DNA of 24,422 nt from CAYMTR01 sp964393405 (GTDB taxonomy: Bacteria > Bacteroidota > Bacteroidia > Bacteroidales > Prolixibacteraceae), in contig CAYMTR010000046.1 of the NCBI GenBank assembly GCA_964393405.1, forward strand, positions 1 through 24,422, written 5' to 3'. Within the stretch, counting starts at the first letter, position 1; every line of letters begins with the position of its first letter. The translations under genes and the position numbers were made by a program. The notes beneath the pieces are model-generated. The model searched no databases. It was not told where the DNA came from and saw only the letters and a list, made by a program, of their open reading frames with translations. Positions 15,864-23,798 of this stretch are shown here, piece after piece.

Positions 15864-16988
15864 TCACTTATAAAGATCAAGGAAAAGTTTTGAAACATTC
15901 TTTATATGATAAAGTTCAGGATCTGGTAAGATCATCCGTTTGCTGTAGTCGCCCTTTAGAAAGGCTAAAATTTTCTCAGAGGACAATCCTTTAGTAATAT
16001 TGAGAACCGGTCGGTTTATAATAGCATAATCAATCAGTTTGCTTGGAATATTTCTGGCAGTATTATTATCGAAATTGATCAGAAAATCCACTTTTGACAA
16101 TACATTTAGAAGCTCCTCTCTTGGAATATAATCATTGATTTCAATTTTATTTTTCAGTGCGTTTTTATGTTTATCAATTATCCCAGATTGATTGGTATAT
16201 ATTATAAACCGGAACGGCTTGTCTATATTAGCAAGATATTCCAATAATGGACCGGGATCCCGTGCACCAGGTAAAAAGCCACCTGCATATGCAAATGTAG
16301 GAACAGGATTTTGGCTATTAAAATATGGTTTTGTTTTTATTTCAAAATTAAATCCCTGAGAGATAACTCTTATTTTCGAATGAAATTCAGGATAATACCC
16401 GTCTCTTGCGCTTTCAACAGGTATTGTAATATAATCGGCTCGATTGCAGAATCTCTTTTCTAGATATTTAAAATAGAAAGGTTTTCTAAATGAATCAAGT
16501 ACGTCACCCATATAAGGATCCCCACAATCTGCTATCCAGGTTCGGGCAATAGGGTGCCTTGCCGATCTTGACCAGGAAACTCCCCAGTGAACAGGGTATG
16601 GAACTGCAAAAGAGATTAATAAGTCATATCCCTGCTCATGCTTTAATATTTTTTTTACTTTAAAAAGTTCTTCAATTCCGGGATACTCAAATAAAATCAA
16701 TAAAATTCGTGATATGGCCCTACTTATTTTAGAGAAAGGTCTTTTTTCCCAAATGGGAATTACAGGAAGACGTGATTTCCCCCACATTTTGAACTGAATC
16801 GGATAATCTTTGAGAAAACCTTCATAGCTAAAATCTCGGTATTTCGTAAATACAGTAACATCATGCCCTTGTCTGTAAAACTCTTTTGCTAGTTCTGTTG
16901 CCCTGTAGCTACGCGGGGATATCTCGGGATAAAATCCGTTTGATATCATCAATATCTTTTTTTTCCCTTTTTCTGACGTACTGTCCAT
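15864..16988 (-). CDS. GT4-like glycosyltransferase with variant donor motif
   Basis: A 374-residue GT-B protein: K-K-I-L-M-I-S-N-G-F-Y-P-E-I-S-P-R-S near the N-terminus, with R-A-T-E-L-A-K-E-F and G-H-D-V-T-V-F. The C-terminal domain begins P-T-F-A-Y-A-G-G-F-L-P. In place of the usual E-x7-E motif it has N-I-P-S-K-L-I-D-Y-A-I-I-N-R-P-V-L; the S-K-x-x-E/D-Y form is known in a GT4 subgroup, with Asp rather than the more usual Glu. It should act in the cytoplasm on the repeat unit. The start (ATG 16988) is followed closely by a run of eight adenines at 16957-16964. A degraded copy of this gene's 5' end sits at 18228-18324, see that entry. Start is 34 nt after the previous GT4 stop. Confidence 0.82.
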   Translation of the reverse strand: MDSTSEKGKKKILMISNGFYPEISPRSYRATELAKEFYRQGHDVTVFTKYRDFSYEGFLKDYPIQFKMWGKSRLPVIPIWEKRPFSKISRAISRILLILFEYPGIEELFKVKKILKHEQGYDLLISFAVPYPVHWGVSWSRSARHPIARTWIADCGDPYMGDVLDSFRKPFYFKYLEKRFCNRADYITIPVESARDGYYPEFHSKIRVISQGFNFEIKTKPYFNSQNPVPTFAYAGGFLPGARDPGPLLEYLANIDKPFRFIIYTNQSGIIDKHKNALKNKIEINDYIPREELLNVLSKVDFLINFDNNTARNIPSKLIDYAIINRPVLNITKGLSSEKILAFLKGDYSKRMILPDPELYHIKNVSKLFLDLYK

Positions 16989-17022
16989 GTCATGATAGGT
17001 AATTATTCATATTCTGATCAAC

Positions 17023-18168
17023 TTACAAATTAATAAGATCTTTAAGAATCTGGTCCCATTGCGGGCCAATTGATTCAATTTGGAAATTCTTAACATGTTT
17101 GGTTGCATTAACAGAAATGCTTTTTCTCAGTGCCTCATCGGTCATAAGTTGATCAAGCATGGCCACATAGGTCGAAATATCATTTGTTGACGCAAGCATT
17201 CCTGTTTCCTGGTTTGTAATTATATCCTTAAGAGAGCTCCAGTTGTTAAATGTAATCGGAACAACTCCATACTGCATGGCTTCTATTAAAACCAAGCCAA
17301 AACCCTCATAATCAGAGGTCATGCATATGATTGAAGCATCTTGATAATAGGGTTCAGGCGCAACAAATCCCTCAAACCTGACATTTTGCAGTTGCAATGA
17401 TCTGCTTAGATCCTCAACTGTTTTTCTGTCGGCCCCGTCACCTAAAAATACCAACTCCCAGTCAGGGTGTCTGGGGCTTATTTTTGACCAGATTTGAAGC
17501 ATCTTGTCTGGCCTTTTAGATAAGATTTCAATTCTAGCAACAAAAAGAACTATCTTCTTTTTTTCTGTAGGAGCTGGCAATTTTATATAATTACAAGGGT
17601 TAGAAATTGCTGCTATTTTTGATGATTTAATACTCAGCTTTTCTGTAATTTCCCTGATGTATGCATTGGATAATAAGATTAATTTATCACTATACTTTAG
17701 CAAATATTTAATTTCTCGTCTTTTTTTGACAATCTTATAATACAAAACCAGTTTTGGCAGCGACCAGGTAATCCAAGTTTTGTATCGATTTGAGGATTTA
17801 CGCAAGTTTCCCAAACCATATGTCGGATCAGAATGGAACCAGGATATTTTTTTTACCTTGAGTTTCCCTGCATTCAGAAAGAATCTGGTCCTGTCGTTGG
17901 AGGCATCATTATTGATGATGATATCTATTGATAACCGTTCGATCAGTTTATGATAATACACAGAATTACTTTTGCTGAACAATTCAGGATTGGGGAGGTG
18001 AAAGAGTTGGGCAGAATAAGGATAATTGTCTGATTTCTCATATTGAAGTGTCAGATAGAACAGATTATGTCCCTGTTCGGCTAAATACTGAGCAAGTATA
18101 TCGGTTACCCTTTGAACACCTCCTCGGTTGGGATTCATCCAATTTCTGTAACAGAACAAGATATTCAT
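17023..18168 (-). CDS. GT4 glycosyltransferase, tandem copy A
   Basis: A 381-residue GT4 enzyme: M-N-I-L-F-C-Y-R-N-W-M-N-P-N-R-G-G-V-Q-R, interdomain I-V-L-F-V-A-R-I-E, and the donor motif E-G-F-G-L-V-L-I-E (E-x7-E). It is a tandem duplicate of the gene at 18325-19470, same length, both of 381 residues. By hand comparison the first ~109 residues are about 85% identical and the last ~105 about 80%, while the middle (about 110-215) drops to roughly 50%. Acceptor specificity in GT-B enzymes lies mainly in the N-terminal half, so divergent specificity is possible but not shown. The 5' flank is the fossil junction at 18169-18324, described separately. Confidence 0.92.
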   Translation of the reverse strand: MNILFCYRNWMNPNRGGVQRVTDILAQYLAEQGHNLFYLTLQYEKSDNYPYSAQLFHLPNPELFSKSNSVYYHKLIERLSIDIIINNDASNDRTRFFLNAGKLKVKKISWFHSDPTYGLGNLRKSSNRYKTWITWSLPKLVLYYKIVKKRREIKYLLKYSDKLILLSNAYIREITEKLSIKSSKIAAISNPCNYIKLPAPTEKKKIVLFVARIEILSKRPDKMLQIWSKISPRHPDWELVFLGDGADRKTVEDLSRSLQLQNVRFEGFVAPEPYYQDASIICMTSDYEGFGLVLIEAMQYGVVPITFNNWSSLKDIITNQETGMLASTNDISTYVAMLDQLMTDEALRKSISVNATKHVKNFQIESIGPQWDQILKDLINL

Positions 18169-18227
18169 TTATTGACAGTCTTATTGATTTTGTGGTGTAT
18201 TATTGATTTCAAACGTTCAAGATAAGG
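18169..18227 (-). pseudogene. Fossil 3' tail of the GT2 gene (duplication remnant)
   Basis: Directly upstream of GT4 copy A. This stretch aligns without gaps to the segment directly upstream of GT4 copy B (19471-19526), which holds the final codons of the GT2 gene and its short spacer. I count 45 matches in the first 56 positions. The remnant still reads L-x-R-L-K-S, the last residues of the GT2 protein, but the stop codon is changed from TAA to ATA. The piece is far too short to encode anything. It marks one edge of a tandem duplication unit. The exact inner boundary with the neighbouring fossil (about 18225-18231) is uncertain by a few bases. Confidence 0.8.
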
Positions 18228-18324
18228 AAAGGCATAAAAGCATTTAATAATAGAAATATCTTTTTTCCCTTTCTTTGAGGTACTATTGATATTACAGCAT
18301 GTAATTGTCCATATTCTAATCTAT
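18228..18324 (-). pseudogene. Fossil 5' head of the downstream GT gene (duplication remnant)
   Basis: Directly downstream of GT4 copy B. It aligns to the region downstream of GT4 copy A (about 16927-17022), which includes the start of the GT gene at 16988. Over 76 positions after the adenine tract I count about 53 matches, with one 2-nt gap inside that tract; matching weakens but persists for about 30 bases further. The translated remnant reads N-S-T-S-K-K-G-K-K-D-I against the intact gene's D-S-T-S-E-K-G-K-K-K-I. The ATG has become ATC, and a 2-nt deletion shifts frame. Noncoding now; it is the other edge of the duplicated unit. Confidence 0.8.
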
Positions 18325-19470
18325 TTATAACCGAACAAGATCTTCAAGAATTCGTTCCCATTGCGGGCCAATCAATTCAATTCGGAAATTCTTAACATGT
18401 CTGGTTGCATTAGCAGAAATACTGCTTCTCATTGCTTCATCTGACATAAGTTGATCAAGTTTAGCTACATAGGTGGAAATATCATTTGTAGGTACAAGGA
18501 TTCCAGTTTCCTGATCTTTTATTATATCTTTAAGGGAGATCCAGTTGTTAAATACAATCGGAACAACTTCATAATTCATTGCTTCTATTAGAACTAAACC
18601 AAATCCTTCATAATCTGAAGTCATACAGAGGATTGAAGCATTCTCATAATAGGGTGTTGGATTCACAAACCCTTCAAACTTAACATTTTTCAATCCCATT
18701 GTTCGACTCATTTCTTCTAGTATATTTCTATCTGGCCCATCACCCAGTATAATTAGTTCCCAGTTAGAGATTTTAGTATTCAAAAGAAACCATATTTGCA
18801 GCATAAGATCAGGTCGCTTTTGCTGAAACTCCAAACGGGCCACAAAAAGTATTATTTTCTTTTTTATAATTGTGTTTTGTTTCTGATTGAGATCACAAGG
18901 ATTAGATATAGCTGTAATTTTAGGCGAATTGATATTTAGTTTATTGGATAGTTCTTTAATGAACTCGTGTGACAATAGTATCAATTTGTCACTATTTTTT
19001 AATAGGTAATTGATCTCATTTTTTCTTTTGATACTCTTATAGTAATATATCAGTCTGGGAAAAAGTTTTGAAAGTATTTTTTTAAAAAAATTCGAAGAAT
19101 TACTCATTTTATTAAGTCCGTACAACGGATCATTATGATAAAATGATACCTTTTTTACTTTATGCTTTCCTAAATTCAGAAAGAATCTAGCCCTTTCGTT
19201 AGAGGCATCATTATTGATGATGATATCTATTGAAAACTTTTCGATCAATTTATGATAATACACAGAATTGCTTTTGCTGAAAAATTCAGGATTGGGAAGT
19301 TGAAAGAGCTGTGCAGGAAAAGGATAATTGTCTGATTCGTCATATTGAAGTGTCAGATAGAACAGATTATGTCCCTGTTCGATTAAATACCGTGCAAGTG
19401 TATCAGTCACCCTTTGAACACCTCCCCGGTTCGGATTCATCCAATTTCTGTAACAGAATAAGATATTCAT
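18325..19470 (-). CDS. GT4 glycosyltransferase, tandem copy B
   Basis: A 381-residue GT4 enzyme with the same N-terminus (M-N-I-L-F-C-Y-R-N-W), D-I-I-I-N-N-D-A-S-N-E, I-I-L-F-V-A-R-L-E and donor motif E-G-F-G-L-V-L-I-E as copy A at 17023-18168. Both copies have full-length frames and intact motifs, so both are probably functional. The central third differs most: copy B has S-F-Y-H-N-D-P-L-Y-G-L where copy A has S-W-F-H-S-D-P-T-Y-G-L, and the following about 100 residues are lysine/asparagine-rich and diverged. It is 32 nt downstream of the GT2 gene, the ancestral context, so copy B keeps the original upstream neighbour and copy A the original downstream neighbour. Confidence 0.92.
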   Translation of the reverse strand: MNILFCYRNWMNPNRGGVQRVTDTLARYLIEQGHNLFYLTLQYDESDNYPFPAQLFQLPNPEFFSKSNSVYYHKLIEKFSIDIIINNDASNERARFFLNLGKHKVKKVSFYHNDPLYGLNKMSNSSNFFKKILSKLFPRLIYYYKSIKRKNEINYLLKNSDKLILLSHEFIKELSNKLNINSPKITAISNPCDLNQKQNTIIKKKIILFVARLEFQQKRPDLMLQIWFLLNTKISNWELIILGDGPDRNILEEMSRTMGLKNVKFEGFVNPTPYYENASILCMTSDYEGFGLVLIEAMNYEVVPIVFNNWISLKDIIKDQETGILVPTNDISTYVAKLDQLMSDEAMRSSISANATRHVKNFRIELIGPQWERILEDLVRL

Positions 19471-19502
19471 TTACTCACAGTCTTATGAAATTTATGGTGT
19501 AT

Positions 19503-20522
19503 TTATGATTTCAACCGTTTAAGACACGTATGTAAGTGATGTATAATCATATACATATAAAGCCAAACAGCAGACCGGTTGTAGTGTCTTCCTATGGTTG
19601 TATAAAGTTTATTGCACTTTTCAGTCTCAAGATACTGAAGCCCGTTTTCTTTGAGAGTTTTAAAAGCTAGCAAGAGCTTTCTAAAACTTAAAAGTCTGGT
19701 ATTTGCGTTGATATATAAGGCAACAAATTTGACAATTGGTTGATTTAAGAATACGCGTTGGTCTTTACTTAAGTTTTGTCTCTGCTGGAACTTTTTTAGG
19801 TTTATCGCCCCAAATAAAAAACCTTTAGCTGCTTTCTCTGAAAAATTTAGATTTGAGTTGGTTGCTGATCCAAGTCGGGTTGTTCTTAGATAGAAAGAGT
19901 TTTCTTCAAAAAAGCACCGTTCCGCCATACACAGGATACGGGACAGCAACTCCCCATCTTCGAGATATGGCACATTGGGTAAATAGCGAAAACCGTTCAG
20001 ATTCATAAAACTTGTATTAAACAAGATAGCCACCATCCTGTCTGGGTCTGTATAACCATCACCACGTGCGATGAAGTAAGCGTCTATACCTGAAAACATT
20101 TGATTAGAAAAATCCCGGTAGAATACTTGCTTATGAACAGAACCATCCGTCTTCAGAAATGTAAAACCAAGAAATGTGATCTGTGAGTTATTGTTATCTG
20201 CACATTGCAAAACTCTTTTAAAACAATTGGATTCAACATAATCGTCAGGATCAATAAATAATAAATACTTACCACTTGACCTATCAATACCCTTATTCCG
20301 GGCACAAGAGACACCTTGGTTTTCCTGGTCGATAAGTATAATATTCTCATATATTTGTTGCATCTTCAAAACAACTTCGCGACTGTTGTCGGGTGAACCA
20401 TCATTAATGCAAATGATTTCATAATCCGTCATTAAGATATCCTGGTCTTCAAGGCTTTGTATGCATCTTTCCACATAAGGCTCAACGTTATACATGGGAA
20501 TGATTACAGAGAGTCGTTTCAT
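19503..20522 (-). CDS. Family 2 (GT-A) glycosyltransferase
   Basis: A 339-residue inverting GT2 enzyme when started at ATG 20522 (M-K-R-L-S-V-I-I-P-M-Y-N-V). An in-frame ATG at 20546 would add eight residues and cannot be excluded. Motifs: V-I-I-P-M-Y-N-V-E-P-Y, E-I-I-C-I-N-D-G-S-P-D-N-S, C-A-R-N-K-G-I, and the metal/nucleotide site L-L-F-I-D-P-D-D-Y. Beyond the catalytic core (about residue 230 onwards) a helical, basic region ends in L-K-R-L-K-S and could associate with the membrane. The 3' end of this gene was captured in the neighbouring duplication, leaving a fossil at 18169-18227. A 77-101 nt upstream spacer holds no recognised element. Confidence 0.92.
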   Translation of the reverse strand: MKRLSVIIPMYNVEPYVERCIQSLEDQDILMTDYEIICINDGSPDNSREVVLKMQQIYENIILIDQENQGVSCARNKGIDRSSGKYLLFIDPDDYVESNCFKRVLQCADNNNSQITFLGFTFLKTDGSVHKQVFYRDFSNQMFSGIDAYFIARGDGYTDPDRMVAILFNTSFMNLNGFRYLPNVPYLEDGELLSRILCMAERCFFEENSFYLRTTRLGSATNSNLNFSEKAAKGFLFGAINLKKFQQRQNLSKDQRVFLNQPIVKFVALYINANTRLLSFRKLLLAFKTLKENGLQYLETEKCNKLYTTIGRHYNRSAVWLYMYMIIHHLHTCLKRLKS

Positions 20523-20623
20523 AAATAAAAAGCTTTTATTCTGCATTACAGATTTATTAAGTATACCGATAAGTATAAAATAAAGATTATGAACAAAATA
20601 ATTTTACTTCTATTAGAATTGGC

Positions 20624-21595
20624 TCAGTTCAAATAAAATTCATTATTCCTTATATTTTTACAAACCTTTCTCTTGATCCATAGGTAATATGTAAACGGAT
20701 TAAGGTATATGGTGAGAAGATCAAATATTAAAATATTCATTTTCTTTCTTTCATTCATCCGATTCCAACGGAATATTTGTGAAATATACCACAAATACTT
20801 TTGACCAAGTCTGATATCAACGGGTAAATATGGGTATGTATATATTTTCCGGAAACTTATTGTTTTAAAATAATTTGGATTAACGATGTAAGGAATTCCG
20901 GTATTATTAATAGCATTAGCATGCCTGCGATAATTGACGGTGATTTTATCCATAAAATATAGTTTATGACCGTTTCTTGTAAGGTTTAGCCATAATGGAT
21001 AATCTTCCAATAATTTAAACCTTTCATCAAATCCCCCCACAGACAATATGGTTTTACGATGATGAAATGCTCCTGGAGTAAAATGTATCCTGTCTGAAAC
21101 CAAAAGCATTTTATATTGTGAGGCTGCAGACATATCAGCCCCTAGAATGCCATTCGGATTATATGGCACAGCAGGTGTTGTTTCAATCAGGTTTTCAGGT
21201 TTAAAGGTGTTTTTATAAATCTCTACTTGAGAGAATAAAACTTTTACATCCGAATTTGTCCCTACGAATCGCATGTTGTCTTCAATACAATCCTGTTTAA
21301 GGGTATCATCGGCACCCAGCAGTTTAATCCATTCACCTTCTGCGGCTTTAAGTCCGCGGTTCGCATTTGCAGATACACCGGTATTTATTTCAGATGTAAT
21401 GATTTTTCCACAAATAAAACGCTCTTTGTTTTTATCTAGCCAATTCCGACAAATTTCAACTGTATCATCTTTAGAGCAATCATCGGTTATAATTAGTTCA
21501 AGCTCCTTCCAGGTCTGCTTTGAAATACTTTCAAGTGTTTCAATGATAAACTGTGATGAGTTGTAGGAGACAACTATGACTGTAACTATTGGCAT
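20624..21595 (-). CDS. Family 2 (GT-A) glycosyltransferase
   Basis: A 323-residue GT2 enzyme: P-I-V-T-V-I-V-V-S-Y-N-S at the N-terminus, E-L-I-I-T-D-D-C-S-K-D-D-T, S-A-N-A-N-R-G-L-K, and W-I-K-L-L-G-A-D-D-T as the DxD-type metal site. The C-terminal part has W-x-R-x-x-K-like helical and aromatic character with L-L-T-I-Y-L-N-P-F-T-Y-Y-L-W-I, suggesting membrane contact. It should add one sugar to the lipid-linked repeat unit. The start ATG 21595 is 12 nt after the fucosyltransferase stop. Donor and acceptor are not readable. Confidence 0.92.
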   Translation of the reverse strand: MPIVTVIVVSYNSSQFIIETLESISKQTWKELELIITDDCSKDDTVEICRNWLDKNKERFICGKIITSEINTGVSANANRGLKAAEGEWIKLLGADDTLKQDCIEDNMRFVGTNSDVKVLFSQVEIYKNTFKPENLIETTPAVPYNPNGILGADMSAASQYKMLLVSDRIHFTPGAFHHRKTILSVGGFDERFKLLEDYPLWLNLTRNGHKLYFMDKITVNYRRHANAINNTGIPYIVNPNYFKTISFRKIYTYPYLPVDIRLGQKYLWYISQIFRWNRMNERKKMNILIFDLLTIYLNPFTYYLWIKRKVCKNIRNNEFYLN

Positions 21596-21607
21596 AATAG
21601 ATGCTTT

Positions 21608-22615
21608 TTACTTTAATTTTATATTGATCAGCCTGTTAATTATACTTTTAATCTTTTGCCTATACTGATTTCTTCTTTTATTTTTATTCAATAATTCGGA
21701 CTGAAGCTTTATTTCTTCTATATATAACTTCGCGAATCCGAACCCTGGTCTGCGAACAGCTGAAGAAATAGGCTTATTAAGAATATTATTCATAAAAATC
21801 AGAAGCTTATCTTCCCAAGCCTGAAGAGAATTATTATTTGCAAACTTATATTGTTTTAGTTTTTTAAGATAAGTGTCATTGTTTTTATCGAGGTAAATAA
21901 TTTCCTCTATGGCACGTTCAAAATCATTAATTCCTATTACATGTATAAGGGAATCGACATTGAAATCCATGTGGACTAAAGGATTTCCATAATATATCGG
22001 CAATGATTTCATCATTATTGGTTCTAACAGTTTCTCAGTTGTATAGCCTGGAACCGAACTGTTTTCAAAAGCGATAGTGAATTTATAATCTTTAATAAAA
22101 CTCAATTTATCAGCTATTGATGTGCCAATATTGTTTAAGTGCCTGCCACCTGAATCAACTTTTTTGTATTTATTGAGTTCCTGGAAAAATAAGTCTCGTG
22201 TTGGATCGGAATTTGTTCTATTTGAATAAATGAAATTGCAAAATTTTCTTTGAAGCAATTCCTCATCAGCGTTTTCAATGCTGCTGCATTGTTTAGCAGG
22301 TAAACTATTATATAAACCTGAATGAAACCACTGATAATAGACGTACAAAGGGAAACGCAAATACCTGTCTCCAAAATCTATGTAATGAAATCCTAAAGCA
22401 TAATCACACAAATTAAAATCAGGGACCAGATTCTCACCGGTATAGAGAATTTTTACACAATCTTTATAATTCAGATGTGAATTTCCATAAACTGAATAAA
22501 AAAGATAATCCGGATTTCTATCAATGGAGATGTCATAATGTTTTTCCAGGAATTTAAGAAATAAGTTGTTTGACTCAAATCCTGGCCAAAAGTCCTCAAA
22601 ATAAACCTTTATCAT
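21608..22615 (-). CDS. GT10-family (alpha-1,3/4-type) fucosyltransferase
   Basis: A 335-residue GT10 enzyme. Diagnostic motifs are F-C-N-F-I-Y-S-N-R (about 125-133), Y-K-F-T-I-A-F-E-N-S (177-186) and G-Y-T-T-E-K-L (190-196), followed by P-I-Y-Y-G. These match the GDP-fucose-binding part of bacterial alpha-1,3/1,4-fucosyltransferases. The frame runs upstream to a TTG at 22681 that would overlap the previous gene by 47 nt. I choose ATG 22615, which gives M-I-K-V-Y-F-E-D-F-W and a 19-nt spacer. A basic C-terminal tail (K-N-K-R-R-N-Q-Y-R-Q-K) may help membrane association. No gmd/fcl genes for GDP-L-fucose are in the window, so the donor must come from elsewhere, or the enzyme uses a different donor. 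Confidence 0.88.
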   Translation of the reverse strand: MIKVYFEDFWPGFESNNLFLKFLEKHYDISIDRNPDYLFYSVYGNSHLNYKDCVKILYTGENLVPDFNLCDYALGFHYIDFGDRYLRFPLYVYYQWFHSGLYNSLPAKQCSSIENADEELLQRKFCNFIYSNRTNSDPTRDLFFQELNKYKKVDSGGRHLNNIGTSIADKLSFIKDYKFTIAFENSSVPGYTTEKLLEPIMMKSLPIYYGNPLVHMDFNVDSLIHVIGINDFERAIEEIIYLDKNNDTYLKKLKQYKFANNNSLQAWEDKLLIFMNNILNKPISSAVRRPGFGFAKLYIEEIKLQSELLNKNKRRNQYRQKIKSIINRLINIKLK

Positions 22616-22634
22616 TATTCGAACAATGAGATTT

Positions 22635-23588
22635 TTACCATTTAATGTATTTGAAATTTCTAATATTATCCCAGTTCTCAATTACAAATGCCTCTAATGG
22701 ATATTGAATTGGTTCAATTATTCTTCTTTTATATGTTTTGTCATACATTCCTTTTATTCCATTTGGATCATATTCATAAATATATTTTGTTATTTCCGTA
22801 TTAATAGTTGGTTTATTACCACCATATAGATCCTTTTTGATATCAATTCCGGAATCGTATGAAGTGCTATTCAATGAATAGTTTGTAATGCCATTAATCA
22901 AAACATTTTCAGGACTTTTCTTGTGTCTTTCATAATATCGCCAAAAGAAATCACCGTCCTCCTCACCAAAAGCAATATATCTTTCTGAAAAAAAATTCAT
23001 TGCTATTGCTTCCTTCAATGATATTACAAAGTGACTAAAACTATTATTTATCAGAAAAAAATCCTTGTTTTGAATATGATTTCTAATTTCGCCAAAAATT
23101 AAATGATTATCTATTTCAAGATCATCATTTAAAAGCAAAACATGTGTCGTAGCAATATGCCTGATTAAAGTATTCCACATTTTTGCCAAACCAGAAAACC
23201 TGGGAAAGAAGATGGGATAAACATGATATGATTGACATAATTTCAAAATACACTGAGTGTATTCTTTTTCTAACGGTTTACCATAAAATGAATTGACAGC
23301 GAGCAAGATATCTACATCATTGTCAATTTCTCTAATCGTTTGAACTTGTTTTGAAAGAACTTCAAACCTCGCAGGGAATGTTGTTATTCCAATTGAAAGT
23401 GTATGGTTAATATCTTTAATTTCTTCTTTGCTCACAATCACGGGACTCAATTGAGCTTTTGTTTCTTTGGATTTTATTATCTTTTTTGCAAAAGCTATTG
23501 CTTTGCTTATTTTTTTAGCGAAATGAACTCCAAATAAGAAACTTAGGCATATAGCGGATATTAACAATATATAATATTCATTTGACAT
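22635..23588 (-). CDS. Membrane-anchored GT-A-like protein, probable glycosyltransferase
   Basis: A 317-residue protein started at ATG 23588; the frame extends 11 codons to a TTG at 23621. One N-terminal membrane segment (about residues 5-22) is followed by a lysine-rich linker, so the catalytic domain is anchored. The globular part begins L-S-I-G-I-T-T-F-P-A-R and carries G-L-A-K-M-W-N-T-L, a DxD-like acidic motif L-N-D-D-L-E-I-D (153-160), and a late G-E-E-D-G-D-F (208-214) of the kind seen in GT-A enzymes. I do not recognise a precise family. It lies directly upstream of the GT10 gene (19 nt), separated from the flippase by a 210-nt AT-rich gap. Glycosyltransferase is the best inference. 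Confidence 0.65.
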   Translation of the reverse strand: MSNEYYILLISAICLSFLFGVHFAKKISKAIAFAKKIIKSKETKAQLSPVIVSKEEIKDINHTLSIGITTFPARFEVLSKQVQTIREIDNDVDILLAVNSFYGKPLEKEYTQCILKLCQSYHVYPIFFPRFSGLAKMWNTLIRHIATTHVLLLNDDLEIDNHLIFGEIRNHIQNKDFFLINNSFSHFVISLKEAIAMNFFSERYIAFGEEDGDFFWRYYERHKKSPENVLINGITNYSLNSTSYDSGIDIKKDLYGGNKPTINTEITKYIYEYDPNGIKGMYDKTYKRRIIEPIQYPLEAFVIENWDNIRNFKYIKW

Positions 23589-23798
23589 GGTTGATACATT
23601 ATTATTGGTTATAATTATCAATGTTTTTGTAAATAGTTAAACACGTAATATATTCTATAACAATTATTTATTATTATATCAATTCTAATTAATTCTACAC
23701 AATACCCAACTTAGTTTTTACGGCATTTTATATTATATTGAAGATTGGAGTATACTGAAAAACTTATGGTTTATTCTTTAATAGAAAATAAGAATTAT
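23589..23798. other. AT-rich intergenic gap
   Basis: This is the longest stretch without an intact gene in the window (210 nt) and the only place where an internal promoter looks likely by spacing. It is very AT-rich. I see no clear Bacteroidota-type -7/-33 promoter, no convincing hairpin terminator, and no conserved small ORF. Partial inverted repeats around 23770-23795 are weak. Nothing can be assigned. Confidence 0.4.

Noticed and set aside
21273..21566. 97-residue plus-strand frame antisense to a GT2 gene
   Set aside because: Serine-rich antisense shadow of a conserved GT2 domain.
22616..22681. Longer GT10 frame from a TTG at 22681
   Set aside because: It would overlap the preceding gene by 47 nt and adds residues unlike the family; ATG 22615 is better.
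23589..23621. Longer frame from TTG 23621 for the anchored GT-A-like gene
   Set aside because: TTG start; ATG 23588 directly precedes the membrane segment, as expected for an anchor.
23622..23798. Possible promoter in the AT-rich gap upstream of the anchored GT-A-like gene
   Set aside because: No convincing TAnnTTTG/-33 pair at proper spacing; AT-rich matches to other consensus forms are expected by chance.
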